A stretch of 64,000 bases of DNA, taken from positions 80,511,184 to 80,575,183 of the forward strand of contig NC_067283.1 in the NCBI RefSeq assembly GCF_020740795.1. Reading direction: 5' to 3'. The notes beneath the pieces were generated by a model. The model was not told where the DNA came from and made no database searches. It worked only from the letters and a program-made list of their open reading frames with translations. Below, piece by piece: positions 52,047-61,241 of the stretch (the stretch's first letter is position 1; the number at the start of each line of letters is the position of its first letter). A program made the position numbers and the translations under genes. Origin of the DNA: Apus apus. Taxonomy: Eukaryota > Chordata > Aves > Apodiformes > Apodidae.

Positions 52047-52071
52047 TGGGGCGGGGCGGGGCGGGACGTCA
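52047..52071. promoter_or_regulatory. GC-box array with CRE-like site
   Basis: Overlapping GGGGCGGGG units (Sp-family sites by known consensus) run straight into GACGTCA, the complement of TGACGTC, a CREB/ATF-type core. The position, between the minus-strand exon and the possible plus-strand exon, fits a shared promoter. Binding is inferred. Confidence 0.45.
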
Positions 52072-52316
52072 GTGCTGCCGCTCCCCCTTGGCGGGGGGAG
52101 CCCGCCGGGCCGGGCCGGGCGGGGCGGTGCGGGGTTCCCTGCGGCGTTCCCTGCGGCCCTGTGGCGGCGGCGGCGGTCGCTTCGTGCGGGTGTTGTTTTT
52201 TTTTTTTTAAAACTGCTTCCGTCGGGCTTTCGCCTTCGCACGCGGCTGCCGCGGGACAGCCTAGCCGTCGGCTCGCCGCCCTGCGGAGGTCGTGCGGCGG
52301 GTGCTGAAGGATCCGG

Positions 52317-52338
52317 TCTGTCCGTCCGTCCGTCCGTC
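52317..52338. repeat. (TCCG)n tetranucleotide repeat
   Basis: About five imperfect TCCG/TCTG units near the right edge of the CpG island. Unusual in containing a CpG in each unit. Confidence 0.85.
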
Positions 52339-52613
52339 CCGGGCGGGACGGCGCCCGGCGCTGCAGGAGGTGACAAGTGGCGCGTGGCCCTCCTGGCCCT
52401 GCCTGCTGCTCCCCGGGGGCTCGGTACGAGGGCACCGCGGCTCCGTCGCTCCTCCGAGGGGTCGGGCTCGGTAAGAGCCCCTCTGTCCGCGGGTGCGGAG
52501 GAGAGGCACTTGGAGCCTGCGGTTAAAACACAAGAGTAGGCAAAATGTTCATAGAGGTGCCTTGAAACGACCTATTACAATTGCTATCTGTGTTCCTGCT
52601 GGTTTTTCTTCAG

Positions 52614-52687
52614 CGATCACAGGGACACTTCAAAAATATTTTATGTCGTGGACCAGTCCAATTAAAGTAAGCAAACCTCTCATGACG
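52614..52687 (+). other. Candidate exon of a divergent plus-strand transcript
   Basis: A strong acceptor (GTTCCTGCTGGTTTTTCTTCAG) is followed by 74 bases and a consensus donor (GTAAGTGCAG, GT at 52,688). An earlier potential donor lies inside (AAA|GTAAGC). A possible first exon with donor CTCG|GTAAGA ends at 52,470 in the CpG island. Of the three frames, one is open throughout and reads ITGTLQKYFMSWTSPIKVSK and on. When spliced from 52,470, this frame has no ATG upstream in the island before a stop, so translation would have to begin at the internal Met. I recognise no family. A long non-coding RNA is at least as likely as a protein gene. Evidence is limited to splice signals and position next to the island. 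Confidence 0.4.
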
Positions 52688-52827
52688 GTAAGTGCAGTCG
52701 GGTGCTTGGTTAAGGGCCATCCTTTCCCAGTCTTGCTTCTCATGTTAATGCCAGAATAAGGCCGTGTGCATATAAAGTTCAACAGAGAATGGTGAAGTAG
52801 GCAATTCTAGCAGTTGCACGGATTGAT

Positions 52828-53045
52828 CATTCTTTAGTGTGAGGGTGGTGAGACACGGGGACAGGTTGCCCAGAGAAGTTACGGAAGCTCCATCCCTGGA
52901 AGCGTTCGAGGCCAGGCTGGATGGGGCTCTGAGCAGCCTGTTCTAGCGGGAGGTGTCCCTGCCCATGCAGGGCTATTGGAACTAGATGATCTTTAAGGTC
53001 TCCCTTCCAACCCAAACCATTCTGTGATTCTACAATTCTATGATA
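52828..53045 (+). mobile_element. CR1 LINE 3' tail fragment
   Basis: This short sense copy starts within the last ORF2 codons (GTGAGGGTGGTGAGACACGG) and includes the block for NRLPREV-type residues. It continues through GAACTAGATGATCTTTAAGG and CTTCCAACCCAAACC to a decayed ATTCTGTGATTCTACAATTCTATG tail. It is severely 5'-truncated. It lies about 140 bases past the candidate plus-strand exon, so it would be intronic to that transcript. Confidence 0.92.
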
Positions 53046-53370
53046 AAGCTGAGTAACACATCTCAAATGCTTCTGGTAAATGGCCAGAGACATTGCTTAT
53101 TAGCCCACATGGAAGTACAGCTTCAGGAATTAAACTAACCTGAACCTTTGATACGTGTCAAAAGCAAAGGTAACTTCAAGAGAAATGCAGTTCTGTTAGT
53201 TTATCACAGTCAGGTGATGTGGAAGTCCGAGGTTCCCTAGGTTTGTATTTATCTGAAGTTGTATAGCTTGATGAAAAAGCTTTTGTGCAACTACCCCTGC
53301 CCTAATTTCTCTTCCAGAGATTAGTTTGACTTAATTTTTTTATTATTTTTTTAAAATGTTTTTCTTTCAG

Positions 53371-53517
53371 GCATCAGGCACCGGAAAAGTTCCAAATTAG
53401 CACCCCACTGGCAGAAGTGGTTGCAGCAGAAATTCCTTTCTAGCTGGCCTAGCAGCATCCACCTAGCAAAAAATGTGACTGGGACAAATGCTGCTGTTCT
53501 TCTGCTGTTCTCCAGCA
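53371..53517 (+). other. Candidate second exon of the divergent transcript
   Basis: A long T-rich pyrimidine tract ending TTTTTCTTTCAG gives a strong acceptor (AG at 53,369-53,370). A donor CAGCA|GTGAGTT follows at 53,518. The 147-base segment has stops in the frame that continues from the previous candidate exon (after nine codons), so if joined it would end a very short frame. This favours a non-coding transcript. Confidence 0.33.
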
Positions 53518-56500
53518 GTGAGTTGACCTGGCAGAAGGCATATGATATTATACATCAGCACAGAAAAAATGCATAAGAATATGAGAAAGTGGAGTAAGTG
53601 ACTGGAAAGATTAAAAAAAAAATAAAAAATAGTAGAGATAAAATGAGTCTTCTGGAATCTCTGTAATTTGAGCATTTAGTGTCTGAAGAAAAAGTAGTAC
53701 TCAAGATTACTTGTTTTCTGAATTTGAGTTAAGACTTTGATATGATGTGCAACACTGGAAAAAGCTTTGGAAGACTTGTTTATCAGCTATTGAAAATAAA
53801 ATACTTGGCCCCTGTGTCCTCTTAGTTGCTCGTCCAGCATACTGTACAATTTGTCAGTGGGTGCTGAAAAGGCAAGGTTCATTTGGACAATTTTGAAGGC
53901 TGTATGACCGAGGTTTTACCCTTTTCCTCTCTCCTTCATCTCCTGAGTTGCCAGAGATGCTGGTTTTGTTTTTCTTCAGCACATGGATGCCCTGAGCCAT
54001 GTCCCACGCTCTAAGAGCATCTCATCACTGTGAAACTGGTTGAGATCAATGTTGCAATTTGAGAACTTCACGTGCAGCAAAGGTGACCCTCACAGAGAAA
54101 CTTTCAACAGCCGAATATGCTCGTATCCTTTGCAGTATTCAAAGGGATTATAGCAATACAGTTGTGTTCATGCTAATGTTCAGGTTGCAATATTTAATGA
54201 AGGAGAAGTTATAAGAAAGAGACCGAGATAGGAAAATGACACTTACTTAACACACCATAATAAATCAACAAATTAATTCACTGGTATCTGCCTTAGATAT
54301 CAAATACCAGATTTAATATTTTGACATTAGGAAATTGAGTTTCTTAGTCTTTTTGATCATTTTAAGCTTGATACAAAAAAAAAAAACAGCTGCAAACAAA
54401 CAAAAAAACCCAAACTGCTTAAAAAAACCCAAACCCAACAAACAAAGCACTAATTATCTATGTGGAGAGCTTTGCACATTGAAAAGTATTATGAGTTTGC
54501 CTACTTTTGAAGCCTGTCATTAAGTACTAGCATATTCTCCATCATACTTTGTTTGTCTTGTTTTTTGTCAGCCTACAAGTGTTTTTGCACCAATTTCAAT
54601 GGTAAACGCAGAAAAGTAAAAAAAAGTTATTATTCATTTAAAAGATATTCTGAGGGTGCTGTGACCTGGTCAATATCAAGAGTGTTAAGGCTGAGATTCA
54701 AATTAGAGTTTATTTAAATTGTACACCAGGAGTTTTATAAACTAAAGATGTTGAAGTCATTAATTTCTGTACCTATTTTATATATAAAGAAGTATTTAAT
54801 TTTAAGTAAGCAAATTGTCAAAAATATTTACACACCAGTAAAACAAATGCCCCAAGAGAAGTGTTGTTTCATTTGAATGTGCTTTATTTTTCTTTGTATT
54901 GTGTCTTACTGTGGTTGAGTGGTCACTTTAAAATTAGTGTACTAATGCACAGAAATCTTTATTTCTGTCAAAGAGGTGTCTTGTGAGGAAAGAAGCTTGC
55001 TCAGTGCCAAGCCTTCAGTAACCAGGCTGAGAAGTGTCATGTGTCTCCTCATGTTTCATCCCTAAAGGAATATGGAAACTGGATACTGATTGAATTTTTT
55101 TCCTGCAGTATTTGCTGTCCACTTAATAAAGAAAACAAAAAACAGGTTTGCCCCATTTCTAGAAGACATTAAGGAAAGCAGGGCAACAGACTGATTTAAA
55201 ATGACTGATATTTACAAGCTTTCAGGAGAAGCAAACTAGAAACTCATTAGTTTGGGCAAGCTACCAAACAGGAGATGATACTGACCCAGCTATCAATCTC
55301 TTGTCTCCTTGTTCAGAACCAAAAAAGTCTTCAGTTATCAAACAAACAAACAAACAACAACAAACCTGAAAAATCCACCCAACAATCACGTTTTGACAAT
55401 GAAGTTCTCTTCTCATAGTTGTTCACAAGCTTCACTATTCTTTTCACAAACCAAAAACCAGAACATGAAAGAGTGTGGGGACAAGACTTTCACATGGAGA
55501 ATGCTTGAAGGGGGAATGGCACATGGACTTCTCTTTAGCCTAGCCAATCTGTAAGAACTTCTTACAACTGTTATTTCTGCAGCAGGTTTTTGGGGAATTC
55601 CAAATGAATCTATAAAACAAGGCAGAAGCACCTGTGTGAAGTAGGAGAGAAGGCCATACCAGTTGCTACTGTGCTTTTAAGATGACAATGCTTCTTTTAA
55701 ATTTGTAACAGTTACGGAAAGCAATTGAAGTTATTAATGTGTACCACCTCTGAGTTCCTATCTGCTGTCTGATCGAAATGGTGCTTGTGTCACAGCAACA
55801 TTTGTCAATTTCAAATTACTCTCCAGGCACTAGATTCATCTCTCATCTGGAGCCTAGCACTGAGGTATTTTCCAACCATTGTAATTTTTATCTCCCTCTT
55901 TTCTGCAGAAGCATCCATCTCTTTTTGAAAAGTTGTCTTGAACAATGGTGAGTCTACATGGTCCACTTCCTTATACTGTAAACTCAAGTTCTTGTTTCAT
56001 TGTGTGAGTTCTGGCAGCTTTTGTAACTTCTGCCTTTGTCTCTTCATTGGTTTTTCTACTTTTTGGAAAAAAGGTAATTTTTTTCTAGTATCTGATGGCA
56101 GAAGCATTACATATCACCTATGTAAGATATTGCCAGTCTACTTGAACATACTTTCTCTATACTTCCACTGGTAAGACCTTCCACAGTCTTACATTTCCTT
56201 TATAAACTTAGAGCAGCACTGCCAGCACCCACCAGGATGTATTATTTCACAAATACTCCTGGTTAGCACCTGCAAGGAGACGTTTAGTACACTTAAGTAA
56301 AAAACTGCATATGGCCAGTGTTTGATGGTCACTACAACTGAAGTTCTCCTGCTTATGTGGTCATGACAGGCAAATCTTAAGCAAAGAATCAAGCAGGTTT
56401 TTAATAGTCTACAGACCAACTTGGGTGGTTTTGCATATTGCTTACCAAAAATGTTAACCATCCTGATTTTATTTATAACCAAAGCACTTTTTTGTTAGTT

Positions 56501-59500
56501 CTCACCATTTCAATGATGTGATATCTCTATAAAAATCCAGCTCACATTTCTGCTACGTGGCATGTACTGACTTGTCAATGTCAAGGACACTTCTGTTATG
56601 TGTAGAAATTGCACCAGCCATCTGATGTTTTATAGACTATTGGTGGTCTATACACCATCTGTTGACTAACCTCAATCTAATGAAGTGTTTTTTCTTTTAC
56701 ACTGAAACACTCGTAACCCTACGTTATTCTACAGTTATTGACAGCAGCACCACTCGGCTGCATCTCTAGCAAGTCATCCCATTGCCTTTCAGGAACAGTC
56801 TCCGTAAGGAAATACACATACACATAAATGGACACACACGTGCACACCCTTATTTCAATTTTTCTATCGGATTAACACTGAAGCCATACTGGACTTTCAG
56901 AGAGTATTTGTCCAGGATTTCCTAGGTAGATATGTATGTGGTGCTTTAGAGACTTTTTTAAAAAAACCTGAACTTACTGTGCCTGGTTGAAAACAATGAG
57001 TACATTCATTATAAGATCACAGGCTAGCTGTATCATGTCCAGAAATCCTAACAGCAGGACAATGCAGGCTAATGCCTCTATAGGTGATTTACTTCCCCTT
57101 TTTTAAGCAGTTATTCTCAAGGTGGCATAACCTCTTATGCTGCATGTAAAAAATTAGAATTAGGATATGCTTCCAGGTGAGTAAAGAAGGAGGACATGTT
57201 TGTTGGGTTTTTTTTAACCCTGTGTAAGGGAGGTGGCAGCACCAGATGAGTTCATCTTAATAGATGAGAAGTTAAGTATGTCTCCTTAGTCTTTCTTTAG
57301 CTTTAAGAACACGTTAGCAAAAAAATCTCAAGACACAAATTCAGCATTTTCCTTTTCTTGTTGAATTCCACCTTCTATTGTCTCACATGTTAATCCTTAC
57401 AAGAAAAAACAAGTCTTTGTAAGTTTAAGTTAAGAAACTGGGCTCCAGCAACCTAGATTCACTGAAACGGTGAAGAGTTATCATGGCTGCCTTTAAAGCA
57501 AAAGCTGTAACACAATTGTTGCCTGCACTTCAGAAAGCATGAAGAACTTAACACTGCATGTATTTCCTTCTTAGGCTTCCAGAGTCTCATTTTCCTACCT
57601 TTTTATTCTTTAAGCAACTCAACAGTGGAACCTACTCAGTGGCTTGCATCATATCATTCCCATTGTTCTGAATTTAAGACATCGCCAAAAACCTCTATAC
57701 AATCCGTGCTAGGCCGTATAGGAAAGCTGTTGCGTCAAGCCTGACTTCCTCCCTAGATGTGCTCATTGCTTGCTTCTCTTCAGGGGATGTTATAAACATA
57801 GAATAAAAGGTTACCAACAGCACGGTGGGACCCTGTCAAACATGTTACCAACAACGTCAACAACCTGCATGTATGATCACTATTGGACAGTACTCCAACA
57901 TCGCGACAGTTTATGTATTGAAAGCATCAATGATATCTTATTTTGTCATGGATATACAGACAACTTGTGTCAGAACAACCTCTGCCCTTCAGGCCTAAAA
58001 AGCAATAGCACGTCCACAGGAAAAAAATGCACTGTACATACAGAAAAAATGTACCGCATGTGTCTTTAAACACGGACCACTGCTTTATATCATCATGATG
58101 GAAACTCAGAAAAATTGGTAACCAATTAAACTAAGCTATTATGCTAATGATTGCCAATAGATCAGCAGGCAACCTTACATTATCTCTTATTTATACCAAG
58201 CATTTTGTTGCATCCTGTACTGCAGTTATGGGAAAACTGTTCATTTAGTATCAAAGGGGTGTTAAGTCCTGTTGACAGCTAGCCTTCTGCTTTAACACTA
58301 ATAGTCTGTTAATTGTACTGGCTCACCTACAATCAGTTATCAAAATAGTGTGCAAGAATTGGCACAGAGCGGCACACAAGAGCCATTTGTAAAACAGAAT
58401 TGTAGTTTATGAGCAGAGACAAAGTGAAAAGTCAATCAGAAGTGAAGTGTAAAACAAATGGCATCCTACTTCAAGAGTAATCTCCTAGAAGAGGGCATTT
58501 AGATATGTTCTGCTGCTTGTGTACTTATGTACATGTAACTTCATCAGCATTCTGGTTTAGAGTTGTCCAGACTGGAAAGCATCTTGGATGCCTATGTCTG
58601 TATCACTTCTGTCAATCAGTATCCTGTAACAGCAACTGAAGTTTGAGTAATTGCTTATGCAACAAACAAACAAAAAAATGCATAATTCCTTTTCTATACG
58701 CAGAGCTGAGCTGCAGTTTGAGTAATTTAAAACTTTCAATGAAAAAAAAAGTATTTACAATACTTTTGCATCTGGTGTTAGGGAGTTAGTTTTGATAGCA
58801 ATCTATGTAACTCATAAGGTTGTTGGGTTTATATGACTTCAGTTTTCATAGGTTGGTGGTTCCCCAAGAACACGTTTAGTCCCTGCTGACTTTATTGCTT
58901 TGAAAGAGGAGTATAGATTTTTCAGCCAGGTGATACTTGCGATTGGACCTTGAGGTTTTCCAGATTCATTTGAGAGCTCAATATAGAGACACTTCCAAAG
59001 CATACAGGGTTTTCATTCAGGACACCAGTAAATGTTCTTAAGCTAAAGTGGATCTAGACTGCATGAGTTCCCAAAGAGATCCCCAAAAATGGTTTCATTT
59101 GGAGAGAAAAAATTTGCTCAGAAAAAGGGCTTTCCAAATTACTAAAGGGACTTCTTGAGACTCATGACATGGTTCCCCATCACCAACTGCTGCTGCAAGG
59201 TGATGTCTGGTATGAAAGATACATTTTGCAATCTAATTTATTTATTTATAGGTATATACATAAAAACGATTTCTCCTTTCCCTCGGTTTTATCAAGGCTT
59301 CATCTCCAGATGGGTCTTTTTAGCATATTCTTCACTTTCTGAAGATATTTCATTATTGCTGTGATCTCTATACATAATACGTAATTTTTTCAGATCAGTA
59401 AGTGAATGGTTTTGTCTAGGGAGGTCAGCTTCTTTCTGGGTGAGGAGTTATCATTCCTTAGTATCAGCTGGCCAACTTTGTCATCCTACTTGATTATCCT

Positions 59501-59954
59501 ATTAGCTAGACAGTAGCAACAGATGTTATCCCTGACATTGCTTAGTCTTAATGAGTTTTGCAAGGGTGCACAGCCATGAACTGCCACCTTTGCCTTCTTC
59601 CAGGAGCTGCTGCAATGGGAAAGAACTGACAAATGTGGAACAAAGTTTCCTACTGTTTCCTTTGCTCATAATCAGAAATTCAAATTCCTTGCCATGCCTG
59701 GGAAACCACTTCTGCTTTCAGCAGCAAAAAAGCAGCAGCTGCAGCAATGCTCTGTGGATACAGGACAGTAAATATATGAGGTTTATTTTTTTCTGTCCTC
59801 TCCAATTTTTCAATTAGAAGACAAGTCCTCTTTCATTTTCCTTCATCCTGCTTGGTGTATCCCTTTCTCCCCATTGTACCACACTAAGCTAATTGAGCAA
59901 AATGCAATTGTTGCAAACATTTTGCTCTTCATGTGCGTTTTCTGCAGGGAAGGA
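53518..59954. other. AT-rich DNA right of the CpG island
   Basis: Apart from the candidate exon at 55,909-55,947, no gene or transposon is recognised. Simple repeats include A/C-rich tracts at about 54,376-54,447 and CAAA units at 55,338-55,365. A further strong plus-strand acceptor (TTGCTTGCTTCTCTTCAG) ends at 57,783 ahead of a 95-codon open stretch at 57,784-58,069, but I see no donor or polyadenylation signal that would settle it. Confidence 0.45.
55909..55947 (+). other. Candidate third exon of the divergent transcript
   Basis: An excellent acceptor (TATCTCCCTCTTTTCTGCAG) precedes 39 bases ending at a good donor (AATG|GTGAGTC). In one frame it reads KHPSLFEKLS then stop. The signals are as good as those of constitutive exons, but length and chance pairing keep confidence low. 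Confidence 0.33.
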
Positions 59955-59996
59955 ATTAGAAGGTCCAAAGTCCAGCTATAAATTTGTCTGGCCTCC

Positions 59997-60371
59997 ATGG
60001 TAAAGGACAACAAGACAAACTTCTATAAGTATATTAACAACAAAAGAAAGACCAGGGAGACCCTCCATCCTCAACTAGATGCAGGAGGAAACAAGGATGA
60101 GGAAAAGGCTGAGGTGCTCAATGACTTCTTTGCCTCAGTCTTTAGTAACAGGACCAGTTATGTTGAGGGTATCCCACTCCCTAAGCTAGGCCACAGGGAA
60201 AAGAAGCAGAATGATCCCCCCACAGTCCAGGAGGAGCTGGTCAGTGACCTGCTACACCATGTAGATGTGCACAAATCTATGGGGCTGGATGGGATGCACC
60301 CAAGAGTGCCGGAAGAGCTGGCAGGGGTGCTCACCAAACCACTTTCCATCATTTATCAGCAGTCCAGCTGA
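59997..60371 (+). pseudogene. CR1 ORF2 linker and fingers remnant
   Basis: This 124-codon frame carries NFYKYINNKRKTRETLHPQLDAGGN near the start, KAEVLNDFFASVFSNRTSY near residue 37, and the fingers block LLHHVDVHKSMGLDGMHPRVPEELAGVLTKPLSIIYQQSS near the end. It stops at a TGA just where the codons for the conserved Trp of QQSW would follow. It continues in broken form as DW..ANVT-like text up to 60,437. Confidence 0.88.
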
Positions 60372-60437
60372 CTAGGGAGCTACCAGCAGATTAGAAATCA
60401 GCCAATGTAACCCCCAGATATAAGAAGGGATGGAAGG

Positions 60438-60728
60438 ATGATCCGCAGAACTACAGGGAAGCTGATGCAACAGATCATCCTGAGTACCATTATGCGGTAC
60501 ATGCAGGACAACCAGGTGATGAGGCCCAGTCAGCAAAGGTTCGTGAAGGGCAGGTCCTGTTTGACTAACCTCATCTCTTTCTATGACAGGGTAACCTGCT
60601 TATTGGATGAGGGAAGGCCTGTGAATGTTGTCTACCTTGACTTCAGCAAGGCCTTTGACAAGATTTCCTACAGTATTCTCCTAGAGAAGCTGGCTGCTCA
60701 TGGCTTGGATGGGCATACACTTTGCTGA
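60438..60728 (+). pseudogene. CR1 reverse-transcriptase N-terminal palm remnant
   Basis: This 96-codon frame reads QQIILSTIMRYMQDNQVMRPSQQRFVKGRSCLTNLISFYDRVTCLLDEG and then VVYLDFSKAFDKISYSILLEKLAAHGLDG. The first catalytic Asp of the reverse-transcriptase palm (in YLDFSKAFD) is present. The second catalytic motif (FADD) is missing because of the internal deletion that begins just after the frame ends. The usual start of the element's protein is absent, so this is an inert fragment. Confidence 0.88.
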
Positions 60729-60878
60729 ATAAAAAACTGGACAGCATGAGGTTCAATAAGGCCAAATATTAGATCCTGCACTTTGGCCACAACAACCCCC
60801 AGCAGCGCTACAGGCTTGGGGAGCAGAGAGGGACCTGGGGGAGCTGATTGACAGCCGGCTGAACATGAGCTGTTCCGC

Positions 60879-61163
60879 TTGGAGAAGAGGAGGCTGAGGG
60901 GAGACCTCATTGTTCTCTACAGCTACCTGAAAGGAAGTTGTGGTGAGGTGAGTGTTGGCCTCTTCTTCCTGGTGACCAGTGACAGGACAAGAGGAAATGG
61001 GGTCAAGTTGCGCCAGAGGACGTTCAGATTGGATATTAGGAAAAATTTCTTCACAGAAAGAGTGGTGAGACATTGGAACAGGCTGCCCAGGGAGGTGGTG
61101 GAGGCAATGTCGCTGGAGGTGTTCAAAAAAGGGGTAGACATGGTGTTTTGGGAGATGGTTTAG
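60879..61163 (+). pseudogene. CR1 ORF2 C-terminal remnant
   Basis: This 94-codon frame reads [75 protein letters not shown] and ends at the normal CR1 stop. It is uninterrupted and well conserved, which shows that the internal deletions upstream did not come with general decay. Confidence 0.88.
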
Positions 61164-61241
61164 TGGTTAGGGGCTGTAGGATGGATGATTGGACTTGATG
61201 ATCTTGAAGGTCTTTTCCAACCTTTATGATTCTATGATTCT

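Larger units (their letters stand above)
49790..52545. promoter_or_regulatory. CpG island, probably a bidirectional promoter
   Basis: Base composition switches sharply from AT-rich to very GC-rich with dense CpG for about 2.7 kb, then back again. Such islands mark promoters of broadly expressed vertebrate genes. Within it are a coding first exon on the minus strand (51,218-51,341) and a possible plus-strand donor at 52,471. There are GC-box arrays at 52,047-52,065 and 52,117-52,127, a CRE-like GACGTCA at 52,065-52,071, and YY1-like CCGCCATT/CCATCTTGG words near 50,092 and 51,905. There is no TATA box at a fitting position. GGA, GAC, GGC, GGGC and TCCG simple repeats are scattered in it. Long open frames on all strands here are products of the GC content. 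Confidence 0.88.
59955..61241 (+). mobile_element. CR1 LINE, internally deleted sense copy
   Basis: This is a 5'-truncated sense CR1. It begins before the post-endonuclease linker, runs through the reverse-transcriptase fingers (60,230-60,370) and the LDFSKAFD motif (about 60,640-60,660). It then jumps near 60,735 to sequence that normally lies past the palm FADD motif. It jumps again near 60,870, from the LNMS codons directly to the codons for [10 protein letters not shown]. Each jump omits roughly 250 bases by comparison with CR1 organisation. The C-terminal frame (60,879-61,163) and the 3' UTR with its ATTCTATG-type end at about 61,227-61,241 are intact. The subfamily differs in its 3' UTR from the copy at 18,666-19,218. 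Confidence 0.92.

Noticed and set aside
51338-52435. 365-codon and 311-codon minus-strand frames upstream of the start codon
   Set aside because: They run through simple repeats and T/A homopolymers and have low-complexity Pro/Arg/Ala sequence. They are expected in a CpG island without stops.
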